NCBI RefSeq assembly: GCF_003711265.1
Contig: NZ_CP024634.1
Coordinates: 2,542,001-2,606,000, forward strand
DNA length: 64,000 bases
Source of the DNA: Bathymodiolus thermophilus thioautotrophic gill symbiont
GTDB lineage: Bacteria; Pseudomonadota; Gammaproteobacteria; PS1; Pseudothioglobaceae
Reading direction: 5' to 3'
Shown here: piece by piece, positions 18,458-27,543 of the stretch
How the letters are laid out: each line of letters starts with the position of its first letter
How positions within the stretch are numbered: the first letter of the stretch is position 1
Notes under the pieces: model-generated
The model's database searches: none
Seen by the model: the letters and a program-made list of their open reading frames with translations, nothing else
Told to the model about the DNA's origin: nothing
Made by a program: the position numbers and the translations under genes

Positions 18458-20026
18458 ATGACCAACAAAACCTATTCAAAACTCTTTAACCAACAAAGCA
18501 GTTACGATAACAACGATAATATTATTCAAGACACCATTAACTTTACCACTCAAAGTCATAAAAATTACCAATACGACCACCAAGACAGGCTCACTAAGGA
18601 TAGCCATAACAACCATTATTTTGCTTATGACAAACTCGGTAACATCACCAGTACCAATCAAAATAATCAAGGTAATAATCAAGGCACTCAAACAGAAGCA
18701 AGAACAACTAATGACGACAATCAATACACCCAAATAACCCAAACACAAAATAGCAACGGCAATAGCGTCAATATCACCATCAGCTATGACGCCAACGGCA
18801 ATCTAGCAAGTTATCAGGACAAAACCTATACCTACGACCTACTCAATAGACTCACCAGCATCAGCCAAAACACCACCACAATTGCACAATACTACTATGA
18901 CGCACAAAACAGGAGAGTGCAAAAAGTATTGCAAAATAGCAACAGTAACAACAACACAACCACCACAACCTACCTCTACAACCAAAACCAAGTCGTAGCA
19001 CAATACACCAGTAACGCCAACGACATTAGCAACATAGAACCAAGCGTAGAGTTCATCTACTCCAACAAACAAGACGACCCAATCGCCCTGATAACCAACC
19101 AACAAACCTACTACTACCTAAAAGATAGACTAGGCTCAGTAGTAGGCTTAATAAACAACAACCAACAGCTGGTAGAAAGCTACCACTACAATACCTTTGG
19201 CAAACTCACTATCAAAGACCACGACCAAAATATCATCCCCAAATCCAACTACAACAACCCCTACGCCTACACTGGCAGAAGATTTGACAACGAAAGCGGA
19301 CTCTACTACTACAGAAACCGCTACTACCAACCCAGCCTAGCAAGGTTCATCTCCCAAGACCCCAAAGGCTATATTGACGGCTACAACCTCTACGCTTATG
19401 TAAAGAACAACCCGCTTAGATATACCGATCCATTTGGCACTACTGCACAACAAACCAATTACGATTATCAGGAAGAGTGGAACAATTGGGACAATGATGA
19501 CAACTGGGACAATCTTGGCAATACTAGTTATTGGGATGATGGTGACGACAATAGTAGCAATTCCACTCCTAAAACAGGTGGAAACCTGCCAAGTAACACC
19601 TTAAACCTTGTCGTTCCAATAAAGGGTAAAAGTTCAGACAATCATTTAGTAGATAGTCAAAAGAATAAAACAATATCACAAAATAACCATGTTGGAAAAT
19701 GGATTATTAACGATATAAGTATAAATAAAATACAAAGTACATTACAATTTTTAGGAAATAGGATTTACCAAGCAAAGAAGTATAAACCCCCAGGACAAGA
19801 AGATCTTTGGAATACAACCAGAAATGTAACCCAAATTTGGATCCCATTAACGACTGAAGAATTAAAGGGTAATAATAATCTAGATAATCTCGCGAATTAT
19901 AAGTACGGAGTAACCAAAAAAACTACACAAAGATACTTAAAAGGCAGGGACGAATGGTCGTTAACAGGTAAATCTTGGTATTGGCAACCAGGAGTTAAAG
20001 ATGAAGAGTATGAGTTTAAAAAGTGA
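18458..20026 (+). CDS. RHS/YD-repeat protein C-terminal fragment with polymorphic toxin tip 2
   Basis: 522 residues, lacking any export N-terminus. The core matches the 14167 protein but keeps the segment YYDAQNRRVQKVLQ...NQVVAQYTSN...ALITNQQTYYYLKDRLGSV. It ends YTDPFG near residue 324, followed by the shared Trp/Asp linker (EEWNNWDNDDNWDNLGNTSY). From about residue 370 the tip is unique: a SSDNHLVDSQ motif, then about 110 residues ending WYWQPGVKDEEYEFKK. The activity of the tip is not recognised. The whole block from about 13735 to 14990 is duplicated here, so tips 1 and 2 have alternative ends on one duplicated core. Confidence 0.8.
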   Translation: MTNKTYSKLFNQQSSYDNNDNIIQDTINFTTQSHKNYQYDHQDRLTKDSHNNHYFAYDKLGNITSTNQNNQGNNQGTQTEARTTNDDNQYTQITQTQNSNGNSVNITISYDANGNLASYQDKTYTYDLLNRLTSISQNTTTIAQYYYDAQNRRVQKVLQNSNSNNNTTTTTYLYNQNQVVAQYTSNANDISNIEPSVEFIYSNKQDDPIALITNQQTYYYLKDRLGSVVGLINNNQQLVESYHYNTFGKLTIKDHDQNIIPKSNYNNPYAYTGRRFDNESGLYYYRNRYYQPSLARFISQDPKGYIDGYNLYAYVKNNPLRYTDPFGTTAQQTNYDYQEEWNNWDNDDNWDNLGNTSYWDDGDDNSSNSTPKTGGNLPSNTLNLVVPIKGKSSDNHLVDSQKNKTISQNNHVGKWIINDISINKIQSTLQFLGNRIYQAKKYKPPGQEDLWNTTRNVTQIWIPLTTEELKGNNNLDNLANYKYGVTKKTTQRYLKGRDEWSLTGKSWYWQPGVKDEEYEFKK

Positions 20027-20426
20027 AAATATATTGAGATTTTGGGGGGCGTTGGACTTATTTTTTATATTAATAATGCTTTATAGAGACATTGAATCCG
20101 GTTTAATTCCATATTATTCGTATATTGTAAATTCGATAAATATTATAGATAGTTATGGTAATAATCTTCCAATTGCATTCTTTTTATCCGCCATAATTTT
20201 ACAACTATCTATTATATCTTCTGCTGTATTGTTATTGCTCAATCATCGGTGGGCAAAAATATTATGTTACAGTCAAATTCCATTTAGATTATTTTTAGTA
20301 GTGCCATCCATTCCTTTTATTTTAGAATTAGGCTCTAAAGTATTCAATAATAATGCTTATGCCGCCGTGATTTTATTATTACTATCTGAGATTGTGAAAT
20401 TTATATCGCTATATAGAAAATTATAA
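20001..20426 (+). CDS. Polytopic membrane protein, candidate immunity to tip 2
   Basis: 141 residues starting inside the toxin 3' end (26-base overlap). GGAG lies 8 bases before ATG 20001; an ATG at 20010 is an alternative. About four membrane segments are visible (FWGALDLFFILIMLY; LPIAFFLSAIILQLSIISSAVLLLL; FRLFLVVPSIPFILEL; AAVILLLLSEIVKFISLY). No family recognised. Its position argues for immunity, and it is unrelated in sequence to the candidate at 15513. Confidence 0.6.
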   Translation: MKSMSLKSENILRFWGALDLFFILIMLYRDIESGLIPYYSYIVNSINIIDSYGNNLPIAFFLSAIILQLSIISSAVLLLLNHRWAKILCYSQIPFRLFLVVPSIPFILELGSKVFNNNAYAAVILLLLSEIVKFISLYRKL

Positions 20427-20427
20427 A

Positions 20428-20502
20428 CCCCCAGTAATTTCAGACAACAATTTAATTTTCTTACTTTAAGCCCATTAAACTAAACAAAAAACGGAGTAAA
20501 AA
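20428..20502 (+). repeat. Left-end/leader fragment shared with the IS3-like element at about 23000
   Basis: Bases 20433-20505 (CCCCAGTAATTTCAGACAAC... to ACGGAGTAAAAAATGAG) match 23003-23084 closely, including the ribosome site and ATG. After the ATG the two diverge, so this is a transposed or recombined leader without its transposase. Confidence 0.7.
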
Positions 20503-20620
20503 ATGAGCACCTCATTCCCAAACTCCGCTTGGAAATACATAAACCACCGCCAACAAAAAACCACCTCCTGGCAACCCTCACCCAACCCAATGGCACCCTT
20601 ATTAGCTGCATCTATAAGAA

Positions 20621-20766
20621 TAAGGGGTGCTACCTTTTTGATGACAAAATACTCAAATGCCAAGACAAGCCAGAAGCATATTTGCCAACATTCCACACCA
20701 CATAATCCAAAGAGGTGATCGCAATTGTGATGTATTTTTCAAAAAAAGTGGTAGCGCCCTTTTTTT
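20621..20766 (+). mobile_element. RAYT-derived miniature element, copy 1
   Basis: Flanked by complementary ends (GGGGTGCTACC at 20623 and GGTAGCGCCCT at 20750). In between, ATG 20657 starts MPRQARSIFANIPHHIIQRG and continues to CDVFFKK, the N-terminus of a REP-associated tyrosine (Y1/TnpA_REP) transposase, which is then cut. Only about 35 residues remain, without the catalytic HUH/Tyr region. Related copies lie at 34315 and 42323. Confidence 0.7.
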
Positions 20767-20777
20767 CGGCATAGAAA

Positions 20778-21191
20778 CCCACAAACATTATGACAACTAC
20801 CAAAACCTTATTCACCTCTCTCAAGAAAACGCCCATTATTATCAATACGACAATGCCAATCGCCTTACTCAAACCACCGATGCCTTAGGCAACATCAGCA
20901 CCCAAGATTACGACAACTTTGGCAATACAATTAGCGCCACTCAAGCACTAGGCACAAGTGCCGAAGTTACAACTTACTTCAACTATGGCAACAACATTTA
21001 CCGCACCTACAACGCCCTCAACCAAATGATCAGTAGCAAACAACCACCTATACCTACGATACCAACGGCAACCTAACAACCCTCACCCAACCCAATAGCA
21101 CCCAGATTAGTCACATCTACGACAGCCTCAATCGCAAAACCCAAGTCAACAATACCTTAGCACAGACCTTAATTATGATAAACTTTCCCGC
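20778..21191 (+). pseudogene. RHS/YD-repeat core, upstream part with frameshifts
   Basis: YD repeats are readable (YYQYDNANRLTQTTDALGNIST, YDNFGNTISATQ, then YTYDTNGNLTTLTQPNST in another frame, then NYDKLSRMTRATD). At least two frame changes (near 21050 and 21170) separate it from the open frame at 21192. It is the broken beginning of the next RHS protein. Confidence 0.75.
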
Positions 21192-22565
21192 ATGACCCGT
21201 GCAACAGACCACAACCCCCAACAACAAGACAGCAATATCCAACAAAAAACCAATACCATTACCTATCGTTATAACGCCCTAAGTCAAGTCACCAATGAAA
21301 CCCAAAACGGCAAAAGCGTCAGCGTTAGTTACGACAACAGCCAAAACCCAACCAGAATCCGCTACAACGCCCAACTCACCATCAGCAAAAGCTACAACTA
21401 CTACAACCGACTAAGCACAATAGAATACCAAAACAATAACATCGCCAGCTTTAACTACAACGCCGATAAACCCATAGCACTTATCAAAAACCAAAAAATC
21501 TACTACTACCTCAAAAACCACCTCGGCTCTATCATCGCCCTAACCAACAACACTTGCCTATTAGAAATCTACGAATACAACGCCTTTGGCAAACTCACCA
21601 TCAAAAACCACAACCAAAATATCATCCCCAAATCCAACTACAACAACCCCTACACCTACACCGGCAGAAGATTCGACAACGAAAGCGGACTCTACTACTA
21701 CAAAAACCGCTACTACCAACCCAGCCTAGCAAGGTTCATCTCCCAAGACCCCAAAGGCTATATTGACGGCTACAACCTCTACGCTTACGCAAAGAACAAC
21801 CCACTTAAATACACCGACCCATTTGGCACTACTGCACAACAAACCAATTACGATTATCAGGAAGAGTGGAACAATTGGGACAATGATGACAACTGGGGCA
21901 ATCTTGGTGATACTAGTTATTGGGATGATGGTGACGACAATAATGGTAATAGTCAAAACAATCTTAGTATCACCCCTGCTACAGATATAGATGACTGGCG
22001 GAGTGGTGTCTCAAACTCTGTTGCTCCAATAACAAATGCCCCGCCAATGGAAAGCGGAAGTTCAGGTAATCATTTGGTAGGCAGCCAAGAAAATAGTTAT
22101 TTTGGGCTGAATACTGATAGCAATCTTGGGGCAGGTGGTACGGCTAAAGACACAGTTCCAGTATTTAGCAAGAGTAATTTATCTAAATATATTCAAATCT
22201 CTCAAGAAAAATTTAAACAAGATAAATGGAAAGCTATTACTGGTAATTATTTCAACACCAACAAAGTGGTTACAATAGATTCTAGGAAAATAGCTGTGGT
22301 ATTAAATAGTACAGCGTTTCCTCCAACTTTCCAACAAAGAATATCGGTAGAAGCACTTATTTTACATAGGGATACCGTGCAAACTAGTGTCGCCTATCCA
22401 GGTTTTTTTAAGCGCAAAGACTGGAGGTTTACTGGCAGTAATTTTCCAAGACCTATAATATATCAAGCACCAAAAGATAGTCGCTGGCGTATATCTTCTC
22501 CAAGACAAGCTCATCAGCATAATAATATTTCTCAATCATGGTTCAATGCCTATGTCCCTAAATAA
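21192..22565 (+). CDS. RHS/YD-repeat protein C-terminal fragment with polymorphic toxin tip 3
   Basis: 457 residues beginning within a YD repeat (SRMTRATDHN) of a longer, now frameshifted gene. The core (YRYNALSQVTNETQNG, YYYLKNHLGSIIALTN, YTYTGRRFDNESGLYYYKNRYYQPSLARFISQDPKG) ends YTDPFG near residue 209, followed by the shared linker to about SYWDDGDDN. The tip (about 260-457) has a SSGNHLVGSQ motif like tip 2, then a unique domain with GNYFNTNKVVTIDSRKIAVVLNS and RWRISSPRQAHQHNNISQSW near the C-terminus. The His-rich end could be catalytic, but I cannot assign it. The start codon is nominal. Confidence 0.78.
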   Translation: MTRATDHNPQQQDSNIQQKTNTITYRYNALSQVTNETQNGKSVSVSYDNSQNPTRIRYNAQLTISKSYNYYNRLSTIEYQNNNIASFNYNADKPIALIKNQKIYYYLKNHLGSIIALTNNTCLLEIYEYNAFGKLTIKNHNQNIIPKSNYNNPYTYTGRRFDNESGLYYYKNRYYQPSLARFISQDPKGYIDGYNLYAYAKNNPLKYTDPFGTTAQQTNYDYQEEWNNWDNDDNWGNLGDTSYWDDGDDNNGNSQNNLSITPATDIDDWRSGVSNSVAPITNAPPMESGSSGNHLVGSQENSYFGLNTDSNLGAGGTAKDTVPVFSKSNLSKYIQISQEKFKQDKWKAITGNYFNTNKVVTIDSRKIAVVLNSTAFPPTFQQRISVEALILHRDTVQTSVAYPGFFKRKDWRFTGSNFPRPIIYQAPKDSRWRISSPRQAHQHNNISQSWFNAYVPK

Positions 22566-22953
22566 AATATTCATATTTACACTGTTAACCATAAGTTTTA
22601 ACTTGTCTTATGCTAATAATACTACCAAATACAAAGCATACGAATGCATTAGTTACATTCATTTTGATTGGGACGATTACAAAGGTGACAAAACCAAGAT
22701 TTTTAACAAAACTAGAGAATACGACATTCAATACAACATGTTATTGTTTGTAAGTAGTTACAATATAAAACTTTCAGGAGATAGGTTTATAAAAGATGAC
22801 TCAGGTATGTATTTATTATATGATGATAATTGTGAAAAAAAAACACAAATGAGTGAGAAAATTATGCAATATTATAAAAAAAATATTAAAAATTGGCCAA
22901 AGTATTTTGTAACCAATGCTATTATTGCACCAAATGTCAATTATTTTAACTAA
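22546..22953 (+). CDS. Small exported protein, candidate immunity to tip 3
   Basis: 135 residues from ATG 22546 (or 133 from 22552), overlapping the toxin 3' end by about 20 bases. A clear signal peptide (LNKIFIFTLLTISFNLSYA, cleavage before NN) predicts a periplasmic location. Two Cys residues in the mature part could form a disulfide. No family recognised. Exported immunity implies that the cognate toxin acts in the periplasm; this is inference from position. Confidence 0.6.
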   Translation: MPMSLNKIFIFTLLTISFNLSYANNTTKYKAYECISYIHFDWDDYKGDKTKIFNKTREYDIQYNMLLFVSSYNIKLSGDRFIKDDSGMYLLYDDNCEKKTQMSEKIMQYYKKNIKNWPKYFVTNAIIAPNVNYFN

Positions 22954-23473
22954 AGGCAATCAAAAGGTCAGTATCACTTGATTTTATGCATAAAATATAA
23001 AACCCCAGCAATCTCAAACAACAATTTAATTTTCCTTATTTCAAACCCGCTAAACTAAACAAAAAAATCGGAGTAAAAAAATGAGTAAAAAACGAACTAA
23101 ATACACCTCTGCATTCAAGACTAAACTCGTGCTTGAACTATTGCAAAACGAACAAACCTTAGTGCAGATTGCTAGCAAGCATAACATCCTTCCTCAGAAC
23201 CTACAAAATTAAAAAAAAGCTTTCTTGCTAACGCAGAAATTGCCATGGAGCCCTCTAAAGCTGTTAAAGAATACAAAGAAGAACTTGTCAAAGCACAGCA
23301 ACAGAATGAGCGTCTAACTACCCTAGTAGGCAAAGTAACAGTAGAGAAGTGGTTGGCAAAAAAGCTAAAAAGCTTGGACTCATCTAATCTCAAGCAGTTA
23401 GTTGATTTCAAGCCATCTTCATCCTCTTTATCCGTTAATTATCAATGTCAATTATTGAGCATTAACAGAAGTG

Positions 23474-24778
23474 AAGACCCCTGCATTAAACTAAAAAACC
23501 CAACAAAAAATCACAAATCAACCCTCAAAACCTTATGCAAACATTAGCATTTATGATAAAATACTATAATTATCAGACACTTACAAAAAAAATGCGAGTT
23601 AAAACCACTCAAGAACAAACCTTTGCTGATAGTTTTATCAACATACCAAACTCCCAACTAGACATCATTAACAAAGTTATCGATTGGGAAGTTATAGCCA
23701 AAGATCTGTCTCATATTAAAGTTGACTATTCTGCTGTTAGTCTGTTTAAAGCGCTATTAATAGGCACATGGCACAATCTCTCTGATGAGAAGTTGGCTGA
23801 TAGTCTTAGTAGAGATTTAGTCTTTATTAACTTTTGCAACTTTAGCCTAAGTGGCAACAAACCTGATGCTACAACCATTGGCAGATTTAGAACCAAACTA
23901 ATCAAACAAAATCTATTTGATAGACTTTTGAGTAGCATCAATCTTATGCTTGAGAATAATCAACTCAAACTCTCTAATGGCAAACATGTTGCCATGGATG
24001 CAACCTTAATTCAAAGTGCTAGACGCACTAAGAAGATTATTACAACACACAAAACTGGTGAGGTTTATGAGATTGATAGTAACCCAATTCAATATTCAGA
24101 TGATAAAGATGCAAGATGGACATTTAAGGCGGGAAAATACACTTATGGATATTCATCAGTAGTAACAACTGATGCCAATGGATTAATTAACAAAGCCACT
24201 ACGCACCCTGCTAATGATAGTGAAATGACTCATTTTGAAGAAAATGTTAAACAGGCAGGCAATCAAAAAGGCGTAAGAGTTTTATACGACAAAGGAGCAG
24301 CCTCTCAAGCTAATAGTGAAGCACTTAAAGCACAAAAGTTAAGAGATGGTATTATGCGCAAAAAACCCAAAGGCAAGCAAATGAGTCATTGGAATAAATT
24401 ACGCAATAAAGCAATCAGCAAAAGAAGGTTTGTGGTTGAACGCACCTTTGGTACGCTCAAACGCACTTATGGTTTGGCAAGAAGTCGTTATATTGGTTTA
24501 GAGAAAGTTGCCAGCGAAGTTAATCTTAAAGCTATTGCTTATAATCTAGTTAGAGCGGCGAATGTTTATATTAACAAGGGATTAAATACAGCCTAGGGAT
24601 TATTGTGTTTTTTTTTGTGGAAACAGTACAAAAAAGAGTAAAAAATGAGCGATTTATAGTTGATATTGATGATTTTTTTAATGAAAGCTGGGTTTTATAT
24701 ATTTTTTGACTTTGAAAAGTCAAAAATTGAGGGTTTTGGGTTTTGATGGTTGGTTTTAGGGTGCTATGCAGGGGTCTT
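23474..24778 (+). mobile_element. IS copy 3 of the 1.3-kb IS5-like element
   Basis: 1305 bp with 13-bp inverted ends. Target duplication AAGTG at 23469-23473 and 24779-24783. Inserted within X3. The hairpin at 24702-24726 downstream of the transposase gene is a likely terminator. Confidence 0.95.
23592..24596 (+). CDS. IS5-like DDE transposase (334 aa), copy 3
   Basis: Intact. The start is taken at MRVKTTQEQ (23592) to match the other copies; one extra A in the upstream tract makes the frame appear open further upstream (from 23535) in this copy only. Confidence 0.93.
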   Translation: MRVKTTQEQTFADSFINIPNSQLDIINKVIDWEVIAKDLSHIKVDYSAVSLFKALLIGTWHNLSDEKLADSLSRDLVFINFCNFSLSGNKPDATTIGRFRTKLIKQNLFDRLLSSINLMLENNQLKLSNGKHVAMDATLIQSARRTKKIITTHKTGEVYEIDSNPIQYSDDKDARWTFKAGKYTYGYSSVVTTDANGLINKATTHPANDSEMTHFEENVKQAGNQKGVRVLYDKGAASQANSEALKAQKLRDGIMRKKPKGKQMSHWNKLRNKAISKRRFVVERTFGTLKRTYGLARSRYIGLEKVASEVNLKAIAYNLVRAANVYINKGLNTA

Positions 24779-25605
24779 AAGTGGCTTATATTACAAACCA
24801 AAAACAAACGATACTAAGCAAACCATCAAAAACCACATTACCAAAGTGTTTGAACGCATACCTATTTACGGCGAAAAAAAAGTACACCAACAATTACTTG
24901 AAGACGGCTACAAAGTAAGTCTAAACACCGTTGCACGCTATCGTCAAGAACTGGGCTTAAAGGCAGTATTGGCAGTTAAACAAGTTGATACGACCATACC
25001 AATCAAAACGCATAAGAAGTACAGTTACAAGCTTCGAGACCTTGGTATCAATCATGCCAATCAAGTTTGGTCTACAGACATTACTCATATCAAGATTGCA
25101 GGCGGTATGGTGTATATGGCAGCCATTATTGATTGGTATTCTAAAGCGGTGCTATCACACAAGATATTCAACACTATGAATTTGCAGTTAGTAATGAGTG
25201 TACTCAATGATGCTTTAGAAAAGCACCCACATCCAGAGATATTTAATACCGACCAAGGTAGTCAATACACCAGCGAGATACACATTAAACGACTAAAAGA
25301 TTTAGGTATTCAAATATCTATGGATGGTAAAGGCAGAGCCACAGATAATATCTGCATTGAGCGCTTTTGGCGAAGTGCAAAATGCGAAAGGGTTTATCTG
25401 AACGAGTATCAATCTATTTGTGAGTTGATCGTTGATGTGGATGATTGTATTAAGTTTTATAATCATCGAAGATTTCATGAAACATTGGGGTATAGAAAAC
25501 CAATGGATGTGTGTCGGGAGCGTGTACAATTAAATCAAGAAAAGGCGAAGGCTTCTTAAATTGGGCTATATAAGAAATTTTAAAAAGTTGTCAGGGGTTT
25601 TGGGG

Positions 25606-25693
25606 TAATGTAGTTGGTGGCGGTTTCTATGATAATAAAGTTCACTCTCATTATCAAACCTTTTGCTTGTATAAGCATAAGGGTTGTTATAGT
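25606..25693 (-). pseudogene. RHS core fragment in inverted orientation
   Basis: On the minus strand it reads SNYNNPYAYTSKRFDNESELYYHRNRHQL, the end of the RHS core. It directly abuts the plus-strand toxin tip at 25695, so the junction joins a core and a tip in opposite orientations. The same junction, split by IS copy 1, is at 10552-11961. Confidence 0.8.
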
Positions 25694-25694
25694 T

Positions 25695-25858
25695 AGAGGC
25701 GCATCTTTTAACAGCCATGGTCAAGCAGTATTTAAAAAAGAAACAAATATTACTCACCTGACATTGATGGGCATAAAGGTGGGGCATGGAAAGAGCTTGA
25801 TTTAAAAGGTAATGATGGAAGCGCTTTGGATGAAAATTTAAAAAGGATAGGTAAATAA
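25695..25858 (+). pseudogene. HKGGAWK toxin tip, second copy, frameshifted
   Basis: Near-duplicate of the tip at 11962-12123, with the same -1 frame change at the A6 run, reading ...SPDIDGHKGGAWKELDLKGNDGSALDENLKRIGK and stopping at 25856-25858. It overlaps the following immunity remnant (TAATG). Confidence 0.6.
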
Positions 25859-26404
25859 TGTTATGTGTTAACTTTGAAACTGCTATGGTTAATCAGGAAT
25901 TTAAGGGATTCATACAAATTGATGATTTTTATGAAAGTTTCATATCCTCTACTTTTATAAGTAAAGATAAGTATATGAAGCAATGGAAAGAAGGAATGGA
26001 ACTAATCAAATTTGAAAACAAATCCATGATTATTGTAGATTATTATGGGCATGATAATAAAAAATTTGAATTTTGTGGAGTTTGGTGGCATCTTCACAAA
26101 ACGAAACAAAAAATAATTATTCAACATGGCTGGATACCTAAAACTATTATATGGAGAAAAATTTTCATTTAACAACTGGAAAAGTTTTATACCTGAAAGA
26201 TATTCTGACGGAGAGGAAATAGCTGAATGGGTAATTAATTTACCACCCAAGCCAAAAGTTAAACAAGACTCCGATAAGATTTGTTTAGAGACCTTGAGTC
26301 GAAAAAGGTGGCCAAGGCCAAGGGGACACTACCCTTTTAGTCGAATAGATGGCGGGCGGCGACTAAAGGGATACTACCCTTTTAGTCGAATAGATGGCGA
26401 ATAA
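25858..26404 (+). pseudogene. Immunity gene copy, frameshifted
   Basis: Identical in design to the gene at 12123. The first 100 residues are open, then a small insertion near 26145 (ATTATATGG for ATTAATGG) changes frame, and the remainder (GEKFSFNNWKSFIP...WVINLPPKPKVKQDSDKICLE) continues in the next frame, ending in REP-like repeats. Probably non-functional. Confidence 0.75.
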
Positions 26405-26445
26405 GGGAGCACTACCCTTTTTATGATAAAACACCCAAATGCCAC
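26331..26445. repeat. Tandem REP-like palindromes
   Basis: The 26-base unit beginning CTACCCTTTTAGTCG occurs twice (about 26331 and 26375), followed by AAGGGAGCACTACCCTTTTT. Each contains an imperfect GGG...ACTACCC palindrome related to the ends of the RAYT-derived miniature elements. Confidence 0.65.
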
Positions 26446-26454
26446 CAATATCAT

Positions 26455-26670
26455 ATCACCATCAGCTATGACGCCAACGGCAATCTAGCAAGTTATCAGA
26501 ACACAACCGCCACAACCTACCCTACAGTCAAAACCAAATCGTGGCACAATACACCACCAGTAACACCAACGACATTAGCAACGCAGACCCAAGTGTAGAG
26601 TTCATCTACTCCAACAAACAAGATAGCCCAATCACCCTGATAACCGACCACCAAACCTACTACTACCTAA
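26455..26670 (+). pseudogene. Frame-broken RHS core fragment
   Basis: Encodes ISYDANGNLASYQN and then the NQ-rich core segment in shifted frames. It leads into the open RHS frame at 26671; a single inserted T in the LKDRLGSV codons (about 26676) separates them. Confidence 0.7.
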
Positions 26671-27543
26671 AAGATTAGACTAGGTTCAGTAGTAGGCTTA
26701 ATAAACAGCAACCAGCAACTGATAGAAAGCTACCACTACAACGCCTTTGGCAAACTCAGCATCAAAGATACAGACAGCATCATAATAAACAATTCAAACC
26801 ATAACAACCCTTATGCTTATACAGGCAGAAGGTTTGATAATGAGAGTGGACTTTATTATTATAGAAACTGCTACTACCAACCCAGCCTTGCTAGGTTTAT
26901 CTCTAACGACCCTCAGGGCTTTGTAGATGGCTATAATATGTATGCGTATGTAAAGAACAATCCACTTAAATATACGGATCCATTTGGGTTGAGGGCTAGG
27001 AGTAGTTGCTATAGCACATGTAGCTCTACTGTTTATTTCTATGGTCTCTACAAACCAAAAGTAGAGCCTAGTCTTTTGAATTATCCTAGTCTTTTGAATT
27101 ATGTGGTAGACCCTGTTCCTGTGAATAGTTTGTTAAGAAACACTCATATGGCGTTAGATGTGGCTGGCTTGTCTCCTGGTGTAGGTATAATTCCTGATGT
27201 TATTAATGCTATTGCATACACCATAGAAGGCGATTTTGCAAATGCAGGGATAAGTGGACTCTCTGCAATTCCTTTGTTAGGGCAGGTGGTAACAGCAGGT
27301 AAGTATGGTGCGAAAGTTGCCAGTATAAATAAATTTGCAAATAATCCAGATATAGATTTAAATTCTTATACTAGAATAAAAGGAAAAAGCAACACCTTTA
27401 AAAGTAGTAATGATAACTCTATTTGGTCAAAAGATACAACTAAACACGGCGGAGAACAATGGAAAAGATGGAAAAGCCAAAAAGAGTTCGAAAAAGGAAA
27501 GAGACCCCAAAGTATTTGGCCAGATGGAAGGATTAGAAAATAA
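26671..27543 (+). CDS. RHS/YD-repeat protein C-terminal fragment with polymorphic toxin tip 4
   Basis: The frame is open from 26671 without an upstream start (first Met at 26938). RHS core end: RLGSVVGLINSNQQ, YAYTGRRFDNESGLYYYRNCYYQPSLARFISNDPQG, YTDPFG near 26985. The tip of about 190 residues has a hydrophobic pre-toxin segment (HMALDVAGLSPGVGIIPD...GLSAIPLLGQVVTAGKYG) of the kind found before RHS toxin domains, then a short C-terminal domain WSKDTTKHGGEQWKRW...SIWPDGRIRK with an HGGxxWK motif. Enzymatic activity is unassigned. It overlaps the following immunity candidate (TAATG). No promoter or start for independent expression is evident. Confidence 0.75.
   Translation, partial: KIRLGSVVGLINSNQQLIESYHYNAFGKLSIKDTDSIIINNSNHNNPYAYTGRRFDNESGLYYYRNCYYQPSLARFISNDPQGFVDGYNMYAYVKNNPLKYTDPFGLRARSSCYSTCSSTVYFYGLYKPKVEPSLLNYPSLLNYVVDPVPVNSLLRNTHMALDVAGLSPGVGIIPDVINAIAYTIEGDFANAGISGLSAIPLLGQVVTAGKYGAKVASINKFANNPDIDLNSYTRIKGKSNTFKSSNDNSIWSKDTTKHGGEQWKRWKSQKEFEKGKRPQSIWPDGRIRK

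Larger units (their letters stand above)
23081..25559 (+). pseudogene. IS3-family orfAB transposase, frameshifted and split by IS copy 3
   Basis: orfA starts MSKKRTKYTSAFKTKLVLELL (helix-turn-helix) at 23081 and is frameshifted near 23210 at an A-rich run; it resumes as FLANAEIAMEPSKAVKEYKEE. It runs in frame into orfB: removing the IS and one AAGTG copy gives LLSINRS-GLYYKPK. The integrase core is intact after the IS: STDITHIKIA (Asp), FNTDQGSQYTS (Asp), NICIERFWRSAKCE (Glu), NHRRFHETLGYRKP. Confidence 0.88.
22997..25600 (+). mobile_element. IS3-family element (X3) interrupted by IS copy 3
   Basis: A second, unrelated IS3-type element. The exact ends are uncertain: a leader near 23000 (CCCCAGCAATCTCAAAC) and a right end near 25600 (GTCAGGGGTTTTGGGG) are proposed from weak inverted similarity. 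It contains a fused orfA-orfB gene split by the 1.3-kb IS. Confidence 0.6.

Noticed and set aside
23535-24596. 353-codon start for IS copy 3 transposase
   Set aside because: The extra N-terminal residues come from one additional A in the leader; the five other copies start at MRVKTTQ.
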